This document shows, piece by piece, positions 32,623 to 41,693 of a DNA stretch of 64,000 bases. The notes below the pieces were generated by a model that ran no database searches, was not told the origin of the DNA, and was given only the letters and a program-made list of their open reading frames with translations. How positions within the stretch are numbered: position 1 is the first letter of the stretch; each line of letters begins with the position of its first letter. The stretch comes from Acidimicrobiia bacterium (GTDB lineage Bacteria > Actinomycetota > Acidimicrobiia > Spongiisociales > ZC4RG35): the NCBI GenBank assembly GCA_028285585.1, contig JANQOU010000012.1, positions 94,493-158,492 of the forward strand. The letters are read 5' to 3'. A program made the translations under genes and the position numbers.

Positions 32623-33837
32623 TCAGGCGACGTCGAGCGCCTGATCGAGGTCGGCGATGAGGTCGGCAACATCCTCGATCCCGACGGAGAAGCGGATCAG
32701 GCCGGGTTTGACCCCCATGCTGAGCTTCTCGTCGGGTGACACCGTGGAATGACTCATCGTCCAAGGATGCGAGGCCAGCGACTCGGTGCCACCTAGGGAT
32801 ACCGCAAGGTGAACGAGGCTCATTGCATTGAGAAATCGGAACGCGCCTTCCTCGCCACCGACCACCTCGAACGAGATCATCGCTCCCGGCCCCGAAGCCT
32901 GCTTGGCATGGATCGCCTGGCGCGGGTCACTGTCGCCAAGCAAGCTGAGGTGATTGACGGCAGCAACCTTGGGATGTGAGTCGAGAAAGGCTGCCAGCTC
33001 GGTTGCATTCTGAGTCTGACGCTCGACCCGCAGGCGAACCGTCTCGATGCTCCGCGCAAGGAGCCAGGCGGTCTGAGGCTGAGCCGTCGCTCCGAAGCGG
33101 TAGCGGTTGTGCCTCAGCTCGGCCAGCTCCTGCTCCGATCCGCAGACGACCCCGGCGGTGAGATCGCTATGGCCGCCCAGGTATTTGGTCGCCGAGTGGA
33201 TCGAGAGATCAGCTCCAAGCTCTAGAGGGCGCTGCCAGATCGGCGTCAGGAAGGTGTTGTCGACGGCCAGGACAGCTTCGTGATCGTGGGCGACTCTGGC
33301 CGCCATCTCGATGTCGAAGACGTCGTTGGTCGGGTTGGCCGGCGTCTCGAGGTAGATCATGGCGAGATCGCTCCCCGCCATCTGCCGCAGCGACTGCTCG
33401 ACGGTGTCGCTGGTGAAAGGCGCCGCCGTCACGCCCATCTCGGTGAACAGGCCTTCGAGCAGCTTGGACGTCCCGCCGTAGATAGGAGCCGAGTAGAGCA
33501 CTTTGGAGCCTGGGCGGAGATAGGTGAGAAAGACCGTGGAGATCGCCGCCATCCCGCTGTTGAACACGAGAGCCGACTCCGCCGACTCCAGAGCGGCGAG
33601 ACGGCTTTCGGCAGCTTGGGTGTTCGGCGAGTCGAGCCGTGAGTAGATGTAGCCGAAGTCCTCCCCCGGCTGGGCGTCGTCCAGGCCGTAGGTGACTTCG
33701 AAGAAGCGCTTGCCCTGTTCGGCGGTGTCGAACACGAATGTCGACGTCTCATAGATCGGTGGCTTCAGCGATCCCAGATGCTCCGACGGCTCGTGTCCCA
33801 ACGAGACTGATTCTGTGTCGGGTCCCTTCTGGTCCAT
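32623..33837 (-). CDS. Cys/Met-metabolism PLP enzyme (cystathionine gamma-lyase/synthase-like)
   Basis: 404 aa. Fold-type I PLP enzyme of sulfur amino acid metabolism. Motifs: [89 protein letters not shown] Lys in [18 protein letters not shown], and [16 protein letters not shown] near the C-terminus. Cystathionine gamma-lyase, gamma-synthase and methionine gamma-lyase cannot be separated by eye. TAGGAT ends 6 nt before the ATG. Confidence 0.88.
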   Translation of the reverse strand: MDQKGPDTESVSLGHEPSEHLGSLKPPIYETSTFVFDTAEQGKRFFEVTYGLDDAQPGEDFGYIYSRLDSPNTQAAESRLAALESAESALVFNSGMAAISTVFLTYLRPGSKVLYSAPIYGGTSKLLEGLFTEMGVTAAPFTSDTVEQSLRQMAGSDLAMIYLETPANPTNDVFDIEMAARVAHDHEAVLAVDNTFLTPIWQRPLELGADLSIHSATKYLGGHSDLTAGVVCGSEQELAELRHNRYRFGATAQPQTAWLLARSIETVRLRVERQTQNATELAAFLDSHPKVAAVNHLSLLGDSDPRQAIHAKQASGPGAMISFEVVGGEEGAFRFLNAMSLVHLAVSLGGTESLASHPWTMSHSTVSPDEKLSMGVKPGLIRFSVGIEDVADLIADLDQALDVA

Positions 33838-33898
33838 CCCATGATCCTAGAGACCCCAAATACCGTGGTTTCGGCCGGCACATCTGGACAATCCGGGT

Positions 33899-34798
33899 GT
33901 GAGGCAGATCGCTGATGCGCTCGGCATCCCAATAGACACCTTCGAGAACATCGTCTTCACCCTGATCGCGCTGACTCTGATCTTCGTTGCTCGCATCGCG
34001 GTGCTACGGCTGATCAAGGCGAACATCGAGGATCACGACTCCGAGTACAGGGCTCGGAAGATCGTCAACTACGTCGTCTCGGCCATCTTCATCATCTCGG
34101 TGGCCTTCATCTGGGTCGATGCCTTCGGAAGCCTGCCCACCTACCTCGGCCTGGTTTCGGCCGGCATTGCCATCGCCCTTTCGGACGTGCTTAAGAACAT
34201 GGCTGGGTGGGCGTTCATCCTCACCAGGCGCCCGTTTGCCATCGGTGACCGGATCGAGGTGACAGATCTCAAAGGTGACGTGATCGACATCCGGCTCTTC
34301 CGCTTCTCTCTGATGGAGGTGGGCAACTGGGTCGACGCCGATCAGTCGACTGGCCGCCTGGTTCACGTCCCGAACGGTGTCGTCTTCACCAACCCGGTGG
34401 CCAACTACACGGAGGGTTTCGCCTACATCTGGGACGAGATCCCGATCCTCATCACGTTCGAGTCCGACTACAAGCTGGCCAAGAGCCTGGTCCAGGACAT
34501 CCTCATGAGCGATGCTCCCGACACCCAAGGTCGGGCCGGGCAGCGGATCCGGGAGACGGCGTCCAAGTACTCGATCAAGATCGGGACGTTGACGCCCACG
34601 GTCTACGTCTCCGTGCGGGACAGCGGTGTGCTCCTAACGGCTCGATACCTGGTGGCCACTCGCAGCAGGCGCGGCGGCGAGCATCGCATCTGGGAAGCCG
34701 TTCTCGACGCGTTTGCCGAGCACGACAACATCGATCTCGCCTACCCGACCATTCGGACCTACTTCCCCGACCGGCTTCAGCTAGACAAGGGCGGATGA
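33899..34798 (+). CDS. MscS-family small-conductance mechanosensitive channel
   Basis: 299 aa from GTG. Three membrane helices: residues ~15-38, ~55-78, and the pore-lining TM3 (GLVSAGIAIALSDVLKNMAG), followed by the beta domain (RRPFAIGDRIEV, then VHVPNGVVFTNPVANYTEG). It releases solutes on hypo-osmotic shock. GACAAT ends 6 nt upstream. The sirtuin gene overlaps its end by 4 nt. Confidence 0.88.
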   Translation: MRQIADALGIPIDTFENIVFTLIALTLIFVARIAVLRLIKANIEDHDSEYRARKIVNYVVSAIFIISVAFIWVDAFGSLPTYLGLVSAGIAIALSDVLKNMAGWAFILTRRPFAIGDRIEVTDLKGDVIDIRLFRFSLMEVGNWVDADQSTGRLVHVPNGVVFTNPVANYTEGFAYIWDEIPILITFESDYKLAKSLVQDILMSDAPDTQGRAGQRIRETASKYSIKIGTLTPTVYVSVRDSGVLLTARYLVATRSRRGGEHRIWEAVLDAFAEHDNIDLAYPTIRTYFPDRLQLDKGG

Positions 34799-35565
34799 GC
34801 CAAGAGCTCGAAAAGGCAGTCGCCGCGCTTCGCCCGGCACAGCAGATCCTGGTCTTCAGCGGAGCCGGCCTCAGCACAGAGTCAGGGATACCCGACTTCC
34901 GAGGCCCAGATGGCCTATGGAACAAGGTCGACCCCGACGACTTCACCATCCAGCGGTGGATGGCCTCACGAGAGCTGAGGGTGAGAGGCTGGAAGATGCA
35001 TCTCGAAGGCGAGCTTTGGGGTGCCCGCGCCGCCATCGCTCCGAACCAGGGCCACGAGGCAATCGTCCGGCTGGAGAAGGCCGGCCGACTGGCCGGTGTG
35101 GTCACTCAGAACGTCGACGGCCTTCATCATCGCTCCGGGCTCGACAACTCTCACGTCGCCGAGATGCACGGAAGTGTTCGCAACAGCCACTGCCTCTCGT
35201 GTGGGAGCCAGTGGCTGACGGAGACCGTCCTGGAGTGGGTCGAGGCTGGTGCCGACGACCCCCGTTGCCCGGAATGCGACGGGATGGTCAAGACCGGGAC
35301 CGTCCTGTTCGGTGAAGTGCTGCCGGAAGAAGAGATCCAAAAGGCGGGATTGTTCCTGGCCATCGCCCACGCGGTGCTCGTCGTCGGCTCCACCGTCTCG
35401 GTGTGGCCAGCTGCCGACGTTGTGATGCGGGCGGCTCACCAGGGGAGGCCTGTGGTCATCATCAATCGTGGTGAGACCGAGGCTGATCGTCTCGCCGCGG
35501 CAAAGATCGACGCTTCTATCGGAGACACGTTGCCAGGACTGGTCGAGGCGATCCTCAGGGAGTGA
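34795..35565 (+). CDS. Sir2-family NAD-dependent protein deacylase
   Basis: 256 aa. NAD+-binding GAGLSTESGIPDFRGPDGLW, catalytic His in EMHGSV after TQNVDGLHHRSGL, zinc cysteines in HCLSCGSQW and RCPECDG (C-x2-C...C-x2-C), then VVGSTVSVWPAADV and INRGETEAD. Class depends on fine details; the lack of an Ala-Tyr-Arg desuccinylase triad is not certain by eye. Co-translated with the channel gene. Confidence 0.92.
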   Translation: MSQELEKAVAALRPAQQILVFSGAGLSTESGIPDFRGPDGLWNKVDPDDFTIQRWMASRELRVRGWKMHLEGELWGARAAIAPNQGHEAIVRLEKAGRLAGVVTQNVDGLHHRSGLDNSHVAEMHGSVRNSHCLSCGSQWLTETVLEWVEAGADDPRCPECDGMVKTGTVLFGEVLPEEEIQKAGLFLAIAHAVLVVGSTVSVWPAADVVMRAAHQGRPVVIINRGETEADRLAAAKIDASIGDTLPGLVEAILRE

Positions 35566-35725
35566 CGCCAAAAAGCTCTGTCAACTTCTGTCCGAGATGG
35601 CCGGCGATGGACACCTCACATCAACCGGATGGGACCCGGATGAATCGGAGAAGGTCGGTATCCCGACACTGTTGAGCCGACGCTGACACAGGCACCCGCT
35701 AAGGGTTTTCGGCAGTCGTGGCCGG

Positions 35726-35731
35726 TAGGAT
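35726..35731 (+). promoter_or_regulatory. -10 element for a leaderless acyl-CoA dehydrogenase mRNA
   Basis: TAGGAT ends 7 nt before ATG 35739, so transcription would begin at or next to the start codon. The 173 bp before the gene contain nothing else I recognise. One clear example of a recurring pattern in the window. Confidence 0.5.
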
Positions 35732-35738
35732 TAGGCCC

Positions 35739-37529
35739 ATGACCGCCTACGTTCCACGACTCGAAGACCACAACTTCACGTTGAATCACGTCGCGGACCT
35801 CGAGCAGATCTCGAAGCTCAACGGCTACCAGCACGCCGACCCTGACACCGTCACCACGATCCTCGACGAGGCAGCCCGGTTCTTCAGTGAGGTCATGGCT
35901 CCGCTCAACCGTTCCGGTGACGAAACGGGGAGCAAACTGGGCGCCGACGGCCAGGTGGTCACTCCCGAAGGCTTCAAAGAGGCTTATCAGAAGTTCGTCG
36001 AGGCCGGGTGGTCCGCTGCGCACATGCCGGCCGAATGGGGTGGTGGAGGCCTCCCCTACGCCGTGGGCGTTGTCATCGAAGAGATGTTCAAATCGGCCAA
36101 CCTCGCTTTTTCTCTGTGCCCTCTTCTCACCCACGGAGCGGTCGAGGCGGTCAAGCAGCACGCCTCCGACGAGCTGAAAGAGACTTATCTCGAGAAGCTG
36201 GTGACAGGCGAGTGGGCCGGAACCATGAACCTCACCGAGCCGGGGGCCGGGTCGGACGTTGGTGCGCTGACCACCAAGGCGGTCAAGCAGGACGATGGCA
36301 GCTACCGCATCTTCGGGACCAAGATCTTCATCACCTGGGGTGACCAGGACCTGACCGACAACATCATCCACCTGGTGCTGGCCAGGACACCCGACGCCCC
36401 GCCAGGCACCAGAGGCATCTCGATGTTCCTCGTCCCAAAGTTCCTGCTCGATGATGCGGGTGAGCCCGGCGAGCGCAACGACTACAAGATCGTCTCGATC
36501 GAGCACAAGCTCGGTATCCATGCATCACCCACCTGTGTGATCTCGTTCGGCGACGGCGGCGAAGGCGCCACCGGCTATCTCGTCGGCGAGGAGATGCAGG
36601 GGATGCGGAACATGTTCACGATGATGAACGCTGCTCGCATCGGCGTTGGCATGGAAGGTCTCGCCATCTCGGAAGCCGCCTACCAACGTGCGCTGAGCTA
36701 CGCCACGGAGCGCATTCAGGGGAGGCCGATCGGAGGCGACACCACCGACAGCGTCGCCATCGTCGAGCATCCCGATGTGAGACGGATGCTTCTCACCATG
36801 AGGGCATACACCGAGGCGATGCGGTGCCTCCTTTACATCACAGCCGAGATCGCCGACTTCGCGACACACGCCGATGATGAGAGCGTGAGAGCCAGCTCGA
36901 TGGAACGGCTCTCCCTGCTAACACCGATCGTCAAGGCCTGGAGTACCGACATCGGAGTCGAGATGGCGTCGATGGGTGTCCAGGTGCACGGCGGGATGGG
37001 CTACGTCGAGGAGACAGGAGCAGCTCAATACCTGCGCGACTCGCGGATCGCCCCCATCTACGAGGGGACCAACGGGATCCAGGCGATCGACCTGGTGTTG
37101 CGCAAGCTGCCTGCCGAGAACGGTGCAGTCGTCAGCGCTCTGATCACTGAGATGACCGAGGTTCTCACCAAGATGAACGACTACGACGACCTGGGACCTT
37201 TCCGGGACGAGCTGACCACGGCCATTCAGGGCTTGGCCGATACCTCGACCTGGATCGGCGAGCGTCTCCGGGAGCGGGATCTCGACTCAGCGCTGGCCGC
37301 GGCCACGCCATACCTGCGCCAGTTCGGCACGGTCATCGGTGGCTGGCTGATGGCGCGAGCGGCGGTGGCCGCCAAGGCGGAGCCCGCCGAGCACCATGAG
37401 GAGTTCCTCAAGAACAAAGTCCTCACCGCACGCTTCTACGGCGAGCACCTGCTTCCGACTGCCAACGGGCTGATTTCCACGGTGAAAGCCGGTGGCAGCC
37501 TTCTCGAGGAGATCGACTTCGAGGCCTGA
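35739..37529 (+). CDS. Acyl-CoA dehydrogenase, large FadE-like
   Basis: 596 aa, longer than the usual ~380-400. FAD-dependent, introduces a trans-2 double bond in acyl-CoA. Core motifs: EWAGTMNLTEPGAGSDVGAL, then ASPTCVISFGDGGEGATGYL, NMFTMMNAARIGVGMEGLA, and VQVHGGMGYVEETGAAQYLR with RIAPIYEGTNGIQAIDLV. The catalytic Glu is in YEGTNG. About 150 extra C-terminal residues are helical, as in large actinobacterial FadE proteins with the acetyl-CoA dehydrogenase-like C-terminal domain. It could supply electrons to the EtfD-like protein at 1-614. Confidence 0.92.
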   Translation: MTAYVPRLEDHNFTLNHVADLEQISKLNGYQHADPDTVTTILDEAARFFSEVMAPLNRSGDETGSKLGADGQVVTPEGFKEAYQKFVEAGWSAAHMPAEWGGGGLPYAVGVVIEEMFKSANLAFSLCPLLTHGAVEAVKQHASDELKETYLEKLVTGEWAGTMNLTEPGAGSDVGALTTKAVKQDDGSYRIFGTKIFITWGDQDLTDNIIHLVLARTPDAPPGTRGISMFLVPKFLLDDAGEPGERNDYKIVSIEHKLGIHASPTCVISFGDGGEGATGYLVGEEMQGMRNMFTMMNAARIGVGMEGLAISEAAYQRALSYATERIQGRPIGGDTTDSVAIVEHPDVRRMLLTMRAYTEAMRCLLYITAEIADFATHADDESVRASSMERLSLLTPIVKAWSTDIGVEMASMGVQVHGGMGYVEETGAAQYLRDSRIAPIYEGTNGIQAIDLVLRKLPAENGAVVSALITEMTEVLTKMNDYDDLGPFRDELTTAIQGLADTSTWIGERLRERDLDSALAAATPYLRQFGTVIGGWLMARAAVAAKAEPAEHHEEFLKNKVLTARFYGEHLLPTANGLISTVKAGGSLLEEIDFEA

Positions 37530-37577
37530 GCCCGGTCTGGTCACATAGTTGACCACAGGTTTTCTTCAAGAGTTCGG

Positions 37578-37606
37578 TTGACATATTGCGGGTTACCCAC
37601 AATATT
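37578..37606 (+). promoter_or_regulatory. Sigma-70-type promoter of the Rlo-like operon
   Basis: TTGACA (37578-37583), 17 bp spacer, AATATT (37601-37606), a much closer match to the consensus than neighbouring promoters. Predicted start near 37613, which is itself an ATG in frame. Three GTTGAC/ATTGAC-like repeats lie across 37547-37610. Confidence 0.6.
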
Positions 37607-37645
37607 GACCATATGATCACCCCCTTAGACGGACCAGGGCCTTCC

Positions 37646-38947
37646 ATGCTGCTCGCCTTTCGGGCGGAGAACGCTCGGTCCTTCCGCCAACCTATGGAAC
37701 TGTCACTTCATGCGACAGCCCTCGCTCAACCCGAAGTGGTGAGATCGATCCCATGGCGCACCGCGGGTGAACTGCTGGATGTACTACCGGCCGCTGGAGT
37801 CCTGGGCGCTAACGCATCAGGCAAATCCAACCTTCTTCTTGTGATGGATGACATGCGTCGTATCGTTCTCAGCTCTTTTCGCTACGGGACCTCTGACACG
37901 CCTATTTCTCGAGTTCCCTTTCTGCTCTCTTCCTCTTCTCGCCTAGAACCAACGCGATACGAGGTAGACGTAGTAATCGAGGGTATCCGTCACGAGTACG
38001 GGTTTGTATGCGACGACGACGCCATTCAGAGAGAGTGGGCATACCACTACCCAAGAGGGCGTCGGAAACTCCTCTTTGAGCGCACTGGCATGAAGGCCGT
38101 GAGGATTGGCGACGAAGACGCTTCTACCGGGCGTGAGACGAAACGTCTGCTGCGCGCCAACGCCTTGCTTTCTTCAACGGGAGCTGCAACTGACTATTCC
38201 CCCGCTGTTCGCATCTTTCGTTGGATGTCCGCCAATCTCCTACTGGCTGAGGCCCAAAACAGGGAGGTTCGACACGCTTTGACCGTAGCCATGCTGGAAG
38301 AAGACAAGTACCGACAGCGGTGCCTTCAGCTTCTCCGGGCTGCGGACCTGGGAATCGTCGACGCCAGACTCCGACAACCAGATGACGATCTCAGTCAACG
38401 TTACGAGCAAGCAATTCGGCTGCTCAACGATGTGAGCCCGGAGGACGAGACCTTCGAAGTACCTCCTTTGGTGGAGATAGAACTCTTTCATCAAAGTAAC
38501 GAGGGTCCAGTCCCGTTCGGGAACTTCGACGAATCCTTGGGCACTGTCGTGTGGCTTGGTCTGATCGGACCAGTAATACGAACATTGATCGATGGGTCAG
38601 TCTTGCTCTTGGATGAGCTTGACTCGAGCCTGCACCCAGGACTTGTCCGAGAACTGATCCGGCTGTTTCAGGATCCCGAAACAAACCCGCATCGGGCTCA
38701 GGTGATTTTCAACGCGTTCGATATGTCCGTACTGAGCCAACGACGAACAAAGCGGTTGCTGGGACGGGACCAGATTTGGTTCACCGAGAAAGACGAAGAT
38801 GGGGGAACTCGGCTGTATCCACTCACGGACTTCGCTCCAAGGAAGGACGAGGCCATCGACGATCGCTACCTGAGAGGCCGCTACGGCGCCGTACCGCTGG
38901 TATCTGAAGCCGAGTTCGACGCGGCAGTTGACCTAGAACCTGTATGA
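37646..38947 (+). CDS. RloA-like AAA ATPase (defence system)
   Basis: 433 aa. ABC/SMC-like ATPase of the AbiL/RloA type: start LLAFRAENARSFRQPMELSL, Walker A GANASGKSNLL (54-64), an internal helical insert, then Walker B SVLLLDELDSSLHPG around residue 318 and VIFNAFDMSVLSQRR. Paired with an RloB-like TOPRIM protein it forms a two-gene anti-phage or restriction-linked system, in which the ATPase senses and the partner acts as nuclease or effector (known for AbiL and related PARIS-type systems). The gene has lower G+C than its neighbours. ATG 37646 fits the family start; a leaderless ATG at 37613 would add 11 residues. Confidence 0.85.
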   Translation: MLLAFRAENARSFRQPMELSLHATALAQPEVVRSIPWRTAGELLDVLPAAGVLGANASGKSNLLLVMDDMRRIVLSSFRYGTSDTPISRVPFLLSSSSRLEPTRYEVDVVIEGIRHEYGFVCDDDAIQREWAYHYPRGRRKLLFERTGMKAVRIGDEDASTGRETKRLLRANALLSSTGAATDYSPAVRIFRWMSANLLLAEAQNREVRHALTVAMLEEDKYRQRCLQLLRAADLGIVDARLRQPDDDLSQRYEQAIRLLNDVSPEDETFEVPPLVEIELFHQSNEGPVPFGNFDESLGTVVWLGLIGPVIRTLIDGSVLLLDELDSSLHPGLVRELIRLFQDPETNPHRAQVIFNAFDMSVLSQRRTKRLLGRDQIWFTEKDEDGGTRLYPLTDFAPRKDEAIDDRYLRGRYGAVPLVSEAEFDAAVDLEPV

Positions 38948-39540
38948 ACCGCAGAAGAACTGTGCCGAGATCTCGTGGGAAACCAACGATCCTTGTGATA
39001 TGCGAAGGAACCAAAACGGAACCCGACTACTTGAAACTATGGGGACGTCGGTACAGATCCAGTGTCTCGATAGAGGTGCAAGCTTTGGGGGCTGACGCCA
39101 GAACTGTTGTCGACAGAGGGGTCGAAGCTCTCCGGTTATCGCGTCGAGATGAGAGGCGCGGTCGCGGAAGGGGCTACGCCTCCATTTGGGTGATGTTCGA
39201 CTGTGACGAGCACCCGGACATCAAGGGTCAGGTAGACCGAGCGCTCGCGGCAGGGCTGAGTGTGGCGTTCTCCAATCCATGCGTTGAGCTTTGGTTCCTT
39301 CTCCACTTCCAAGATCAAACAGCCTTCATTCATCGAAACAGCGTCCAGCAGGCCTGCGGCACTCACTTGAGCGGTGGTAAGTCGCTGTCTGACAATGACC
39401 TCACCAATTTGCAGGCCAACTACCAAGCTGCCAAGGCCCGCGCCCAAGGTTTGGGCGAACGACATCTAGGTAACGGATCATGGAAGAACGAAAACCCAAG
39501 CTCCACAGTTTGGGAACTCGTCGATGCGATTCGCAGCTAA
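38944..39540 (+). CDS. RloB-like TOPRIM-fold protein (defence system)
   Basis: 198 aa. The RloB family start TILVICEGTKTEPDYLKLWG carries a TOPRIM-like Glu21; IWVMFDCDEHPD supplies the second acidic motif (Asp86, Asp88), and AFSNPCVELWFLLHF is the family core. These residues fit metal-dependent nuclease action on nucleic acid, possibly tRNA as in related systems. It overlaps the ATPase gene by 4 nt. G+C is lower than in surrounding genes. Confidence 0.85.
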   Translation: MNRRRTVPRSRGKPTILVICEGTKTEPDYLKLWGRRYRSSVSIEVQALGADARTVVDRGVEALRLSRRDERRGRGRGYASIWVMFDCDEHPDIKGQVDRALAAGLSVAFSNPCVELWFLLHFQDQTAFIHRNSVQQACGTHLSGGKSLSDNDLTNLQANYQAAKARAQGLGERHLGNGSWKNENPSSTVWELVDAIRS

Positions 39541-39603
39541 GGCAGCTTGTTTGAGGCGGCGCCCGCAAATCTGGAAGCGGAAGCCTCGGCTTAGGCTCCT
39601 CAC

Positions 39604-40377
39604 GTGGAGCTGAAGGGCAAGGTCGTTGTCATCACCGGAGCCGGGAGCGGGATCGGCGCCGCCATGGCCACCCGGTTCGCCTCAGAAGAGCCCTCTTCCC
39701 TCGTCATCGCCGACCTCGACTACGAGGCCGCGGTTGCGGTGGCCGAAGAAGTAGATGGCCAGCCCTTCGCCATCGATGTCGCCGACGAGGACGCCAACCG
39801 AAAGCTGGTTGGGGAAACCGAGGACAGCTTCGGACCCATTGACCTCTTCTGCGCCAATGCCGGGTTTGGAGTGGTGGGCAGCGAGCAAAGCACAGCAAGT
39901 GACTGGGAGCAGATGTGGCGAGTCAACACCCTCTCTCATGTTCACGCTGCCAAGTTCCTCGTGCCCGGGTGGCTGGCTCGAGGCGAGGGCTACTTTCTCT
40001 CCACCGCCTCTGCTGCCGGCCTGCTCACCAATCTCGGCGCAGCACAGTATTCGGTCACCAAGCACGCAGCCGTCGCCTTCGCCGAGTGGCTCGCCGTGAC
40101 ATACGGGGATCGCGGGATCGGCGTCAGCTGCCTGTGTCCTCAGTTCGTCGACACGCCCCTAGTGGAGAAGATGTCAGAGATCGACTCCCTGATCACCACC
40201 GCCGCGGTGCTCGACCCGGCAGAAGTGGCCGACGTCGTCGTCGACGGCCTCCGAGAGGAGCGGTTCCTGATCCTCCCTCACCCCGAAGTGGCGAAGTACT
40301 TCCAGAACAAGGCAAGCGACCACGACCGATGGATATCCGGAATGCAGAAACTCCGTCGCGCGGTTTTACCTGAGTGA
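39604..40377 (+). CDS. Short-chain dehydrogenase/reductase
   Basis: 257 aa from GTG. Classical SDR: VVITGAGSGIGAAMATRF, ADLDYEAA (Asp after beta-2, favouring NAD+), DLFCANAGFG, catalytic Ser in LSTASAAGLL, and Tyr-x-x-x-Lys as YSVTK. TAGGCT ends 6 nt upstream, so GTG 39604 likely begins the mRNA. Substrate unknown; flanked by the Rlo-like pair and a ketosynthase. Confidence 0.88.
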   Translation: MELKGKVVVITGAGSGIGAAMATRFASEEPSSLVIADLDYEAAVAVAEEVDGQPFAIDVADEDANRKLVGETEDSFGPIDLFCANAGFGVVGSEQSTASDWEQMWRVNTLSHVHAAKFLVPGWLARGEGYFLSTASAAGLLTNLGAAQYSVTKHAAVAFAEWLAVTYGDRGIGVSCLCPQFVDTPLVEKMSEIDSLITTAAVLDPAEVADVVVDGLREERFLILPHPEVAKYFQNKASDHDRWISGMQKLRRAVLPE

Positions 40378-40399
40378 TGAATCGGGCAGAATCAGCACC

Positions 40400-41563
40400 A
40401 TGAGCAAGAGACGAGTGGTCGTCACCGGCATCGGCGCCGTGGCAGCTCCCGGGGTCGGAGTCGACGATCTGTGGAAGGGTCTTCAGAAGCCGCCGGGACC
40501 GGCACCGCGCCACATCCCCGATTGGGACCCTGAGCCGTGGATTCCCCGCCGGGAAGCCAGAAGACTCGACAAGTTCACCCAGTTCGCACTGGTGGCCACC
40601 GACGAAGCCTTCGCCCAGTCAGGCGAGATCGACATCGACCCGAACCGAGTGGCGGTGGCCGTGGCTACCGGCATCGGCGGGCTCGAGTCATTGGAGATGC
40701 TCGTCCACGAGTCGGACAAGCCGGAGCCGCGACCCTCGCCGTTCCTGGTGCCGATGATGATGGCCAACGCCGCGGCTGCCGCTATCTCCATCAAGTACGG
40801 GTTCGGAGGGCAGGTGTCGACGCCGGTGGTGGCGTGCGCCGCTGGGTCGCAGTCGATCCTCGACGGCCTGCGCCAGGTCCAGTGGGGCTACGCGGACATC
40901 GCAGTGGTCGGTGGGACCGAGGCGGCTGCACGGGTCCCGGCGAGAGAGGGATTCAAGGCAGCTCGTGCCCTGTCGCCTTCCGGCTACGCCCTCCCCTTCG
41001 ACGTCGACCGTGACGGCTTCGTGATGGGGGAAGGAGCCGCCATCCTGGTCCTGGAGGCCGAGGAGGTCGCTGCCGCCAGAGGAGCGACACCCATCGCCGA
41101 GATCTTGGGTGCAGCGTCCACCGCCGACGCACACCACATAACAGCCCCTCATCCTGAAGGGGACGGTGCCGAGCGCGCCGTGCGCCTCGCCCTAGAAGAC
41201 GCAAGCCTCGATCCAGCCGATGTTGTCTATGTCAACGCTCATGGGACCGGCACCGAGCTGAACGACCGAACCGAAGGCGGCGTCATCGCCCGGGTGTTCG
41301 GTGACAGCCAGCCAGCCGTCTCGTCGATCAAGGGATCAACCGGGCATGCTCTTGGCGCATCCGGGTCGGTGGAAGCAGCGGTTGTCGTCGAAGCCATGCG
41401 ACGCAATGAGTTGCCGCCAAACACGGGGATGACCACGAAGGATCCCGAGATCCCCCTCAACGACATCGTCACCGAAGTGCGGGAGTGGGAGCCTGGGCCG
41501 GCGTTGAGCAACTCATTCGGATTCGGCGGGCACAACACCGTTATCGCAATCGGCCCCGCCTAG
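40400..41563 (+). CDS. Beta-ketoacyl-ACP synthase II-like (FabF family)
   Basis: 387 aa. Condenses acyl-ACP with malonyl-ACP. Nucleophile Cys146 in TPVVACAAGSQS (family usually has TACATG), catalytic His in VNAHGTGTELND and GSTGHALGASG, plus SNSFGFGGHN at the end. It is about 25 residues shorter than standard FabF. CAGAAT ends 7 nt before the ATG. A FabF paralogue acting in a special pathway is possible. Confidence 0.87.
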   Translation: MSKRRVVVTGIGAVAAPGVGVDDLWKGLQKPPGPAPRHIPDWDPEPWIPRREARRLDKFTQFALVATDEAFAQSGEIDIDPNRVAVAVATGIGGLESLEMLVHESDKPEPRPSPFLVPMMMANAAAAAISIKYGFGGQVSTPVVACAAGSQSILDGLRQVQWGYADIAVVGGTEAAARVPAREGFKAARALSPSGYALPFDVDRDGFVMGEGAAILVLEAEEVAAARGATPIAEILGAASTADAHHITAPHPEGDGAERAVRLALEDASLDPADVVYVNAHGTGTELNDRTEGGVIARVFGDSQPAVSSIKGSTGHALGASGSVEAAVVVEAMRRNELPPNTGMTTKDPEIPLNDIVTEVREWEPGPALSNSFGFGGHNTVIAIGPA

Positions 41564-41577
41564 TTAGGCTGACATCC

Positions 41578-41680
41578 ACGGGAGCTCGGTGTTACCGGGC
41601 TGAGAGGGAGTCTTGGAGACTCCGACCGATTGAACCTGAGACGGATAATGCCGGCGCAGGGATCAGCTCGTCGCTCCCGT
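41578..41680 (+). ncRNA. TPP riboswitch (THI element)
   Basis: Contains the conserved TPP-sensing segments: CTGAGAGG (41600-41607), ACCTGAG near 41634, and GGATAATGCCGGCGCAGGGA (41643-41662). An 8 bp perfect closing helix pairs ACGGGAGC (41578-41585) with GCTCCCGT (41673-41680), ending one base before the AAGAAAGGAG ribosome site of thiB. Control of translation by TPP is likely. Confidence 0.94.
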
Positions 41681-41693
41681 AAGAAAGGAGACG

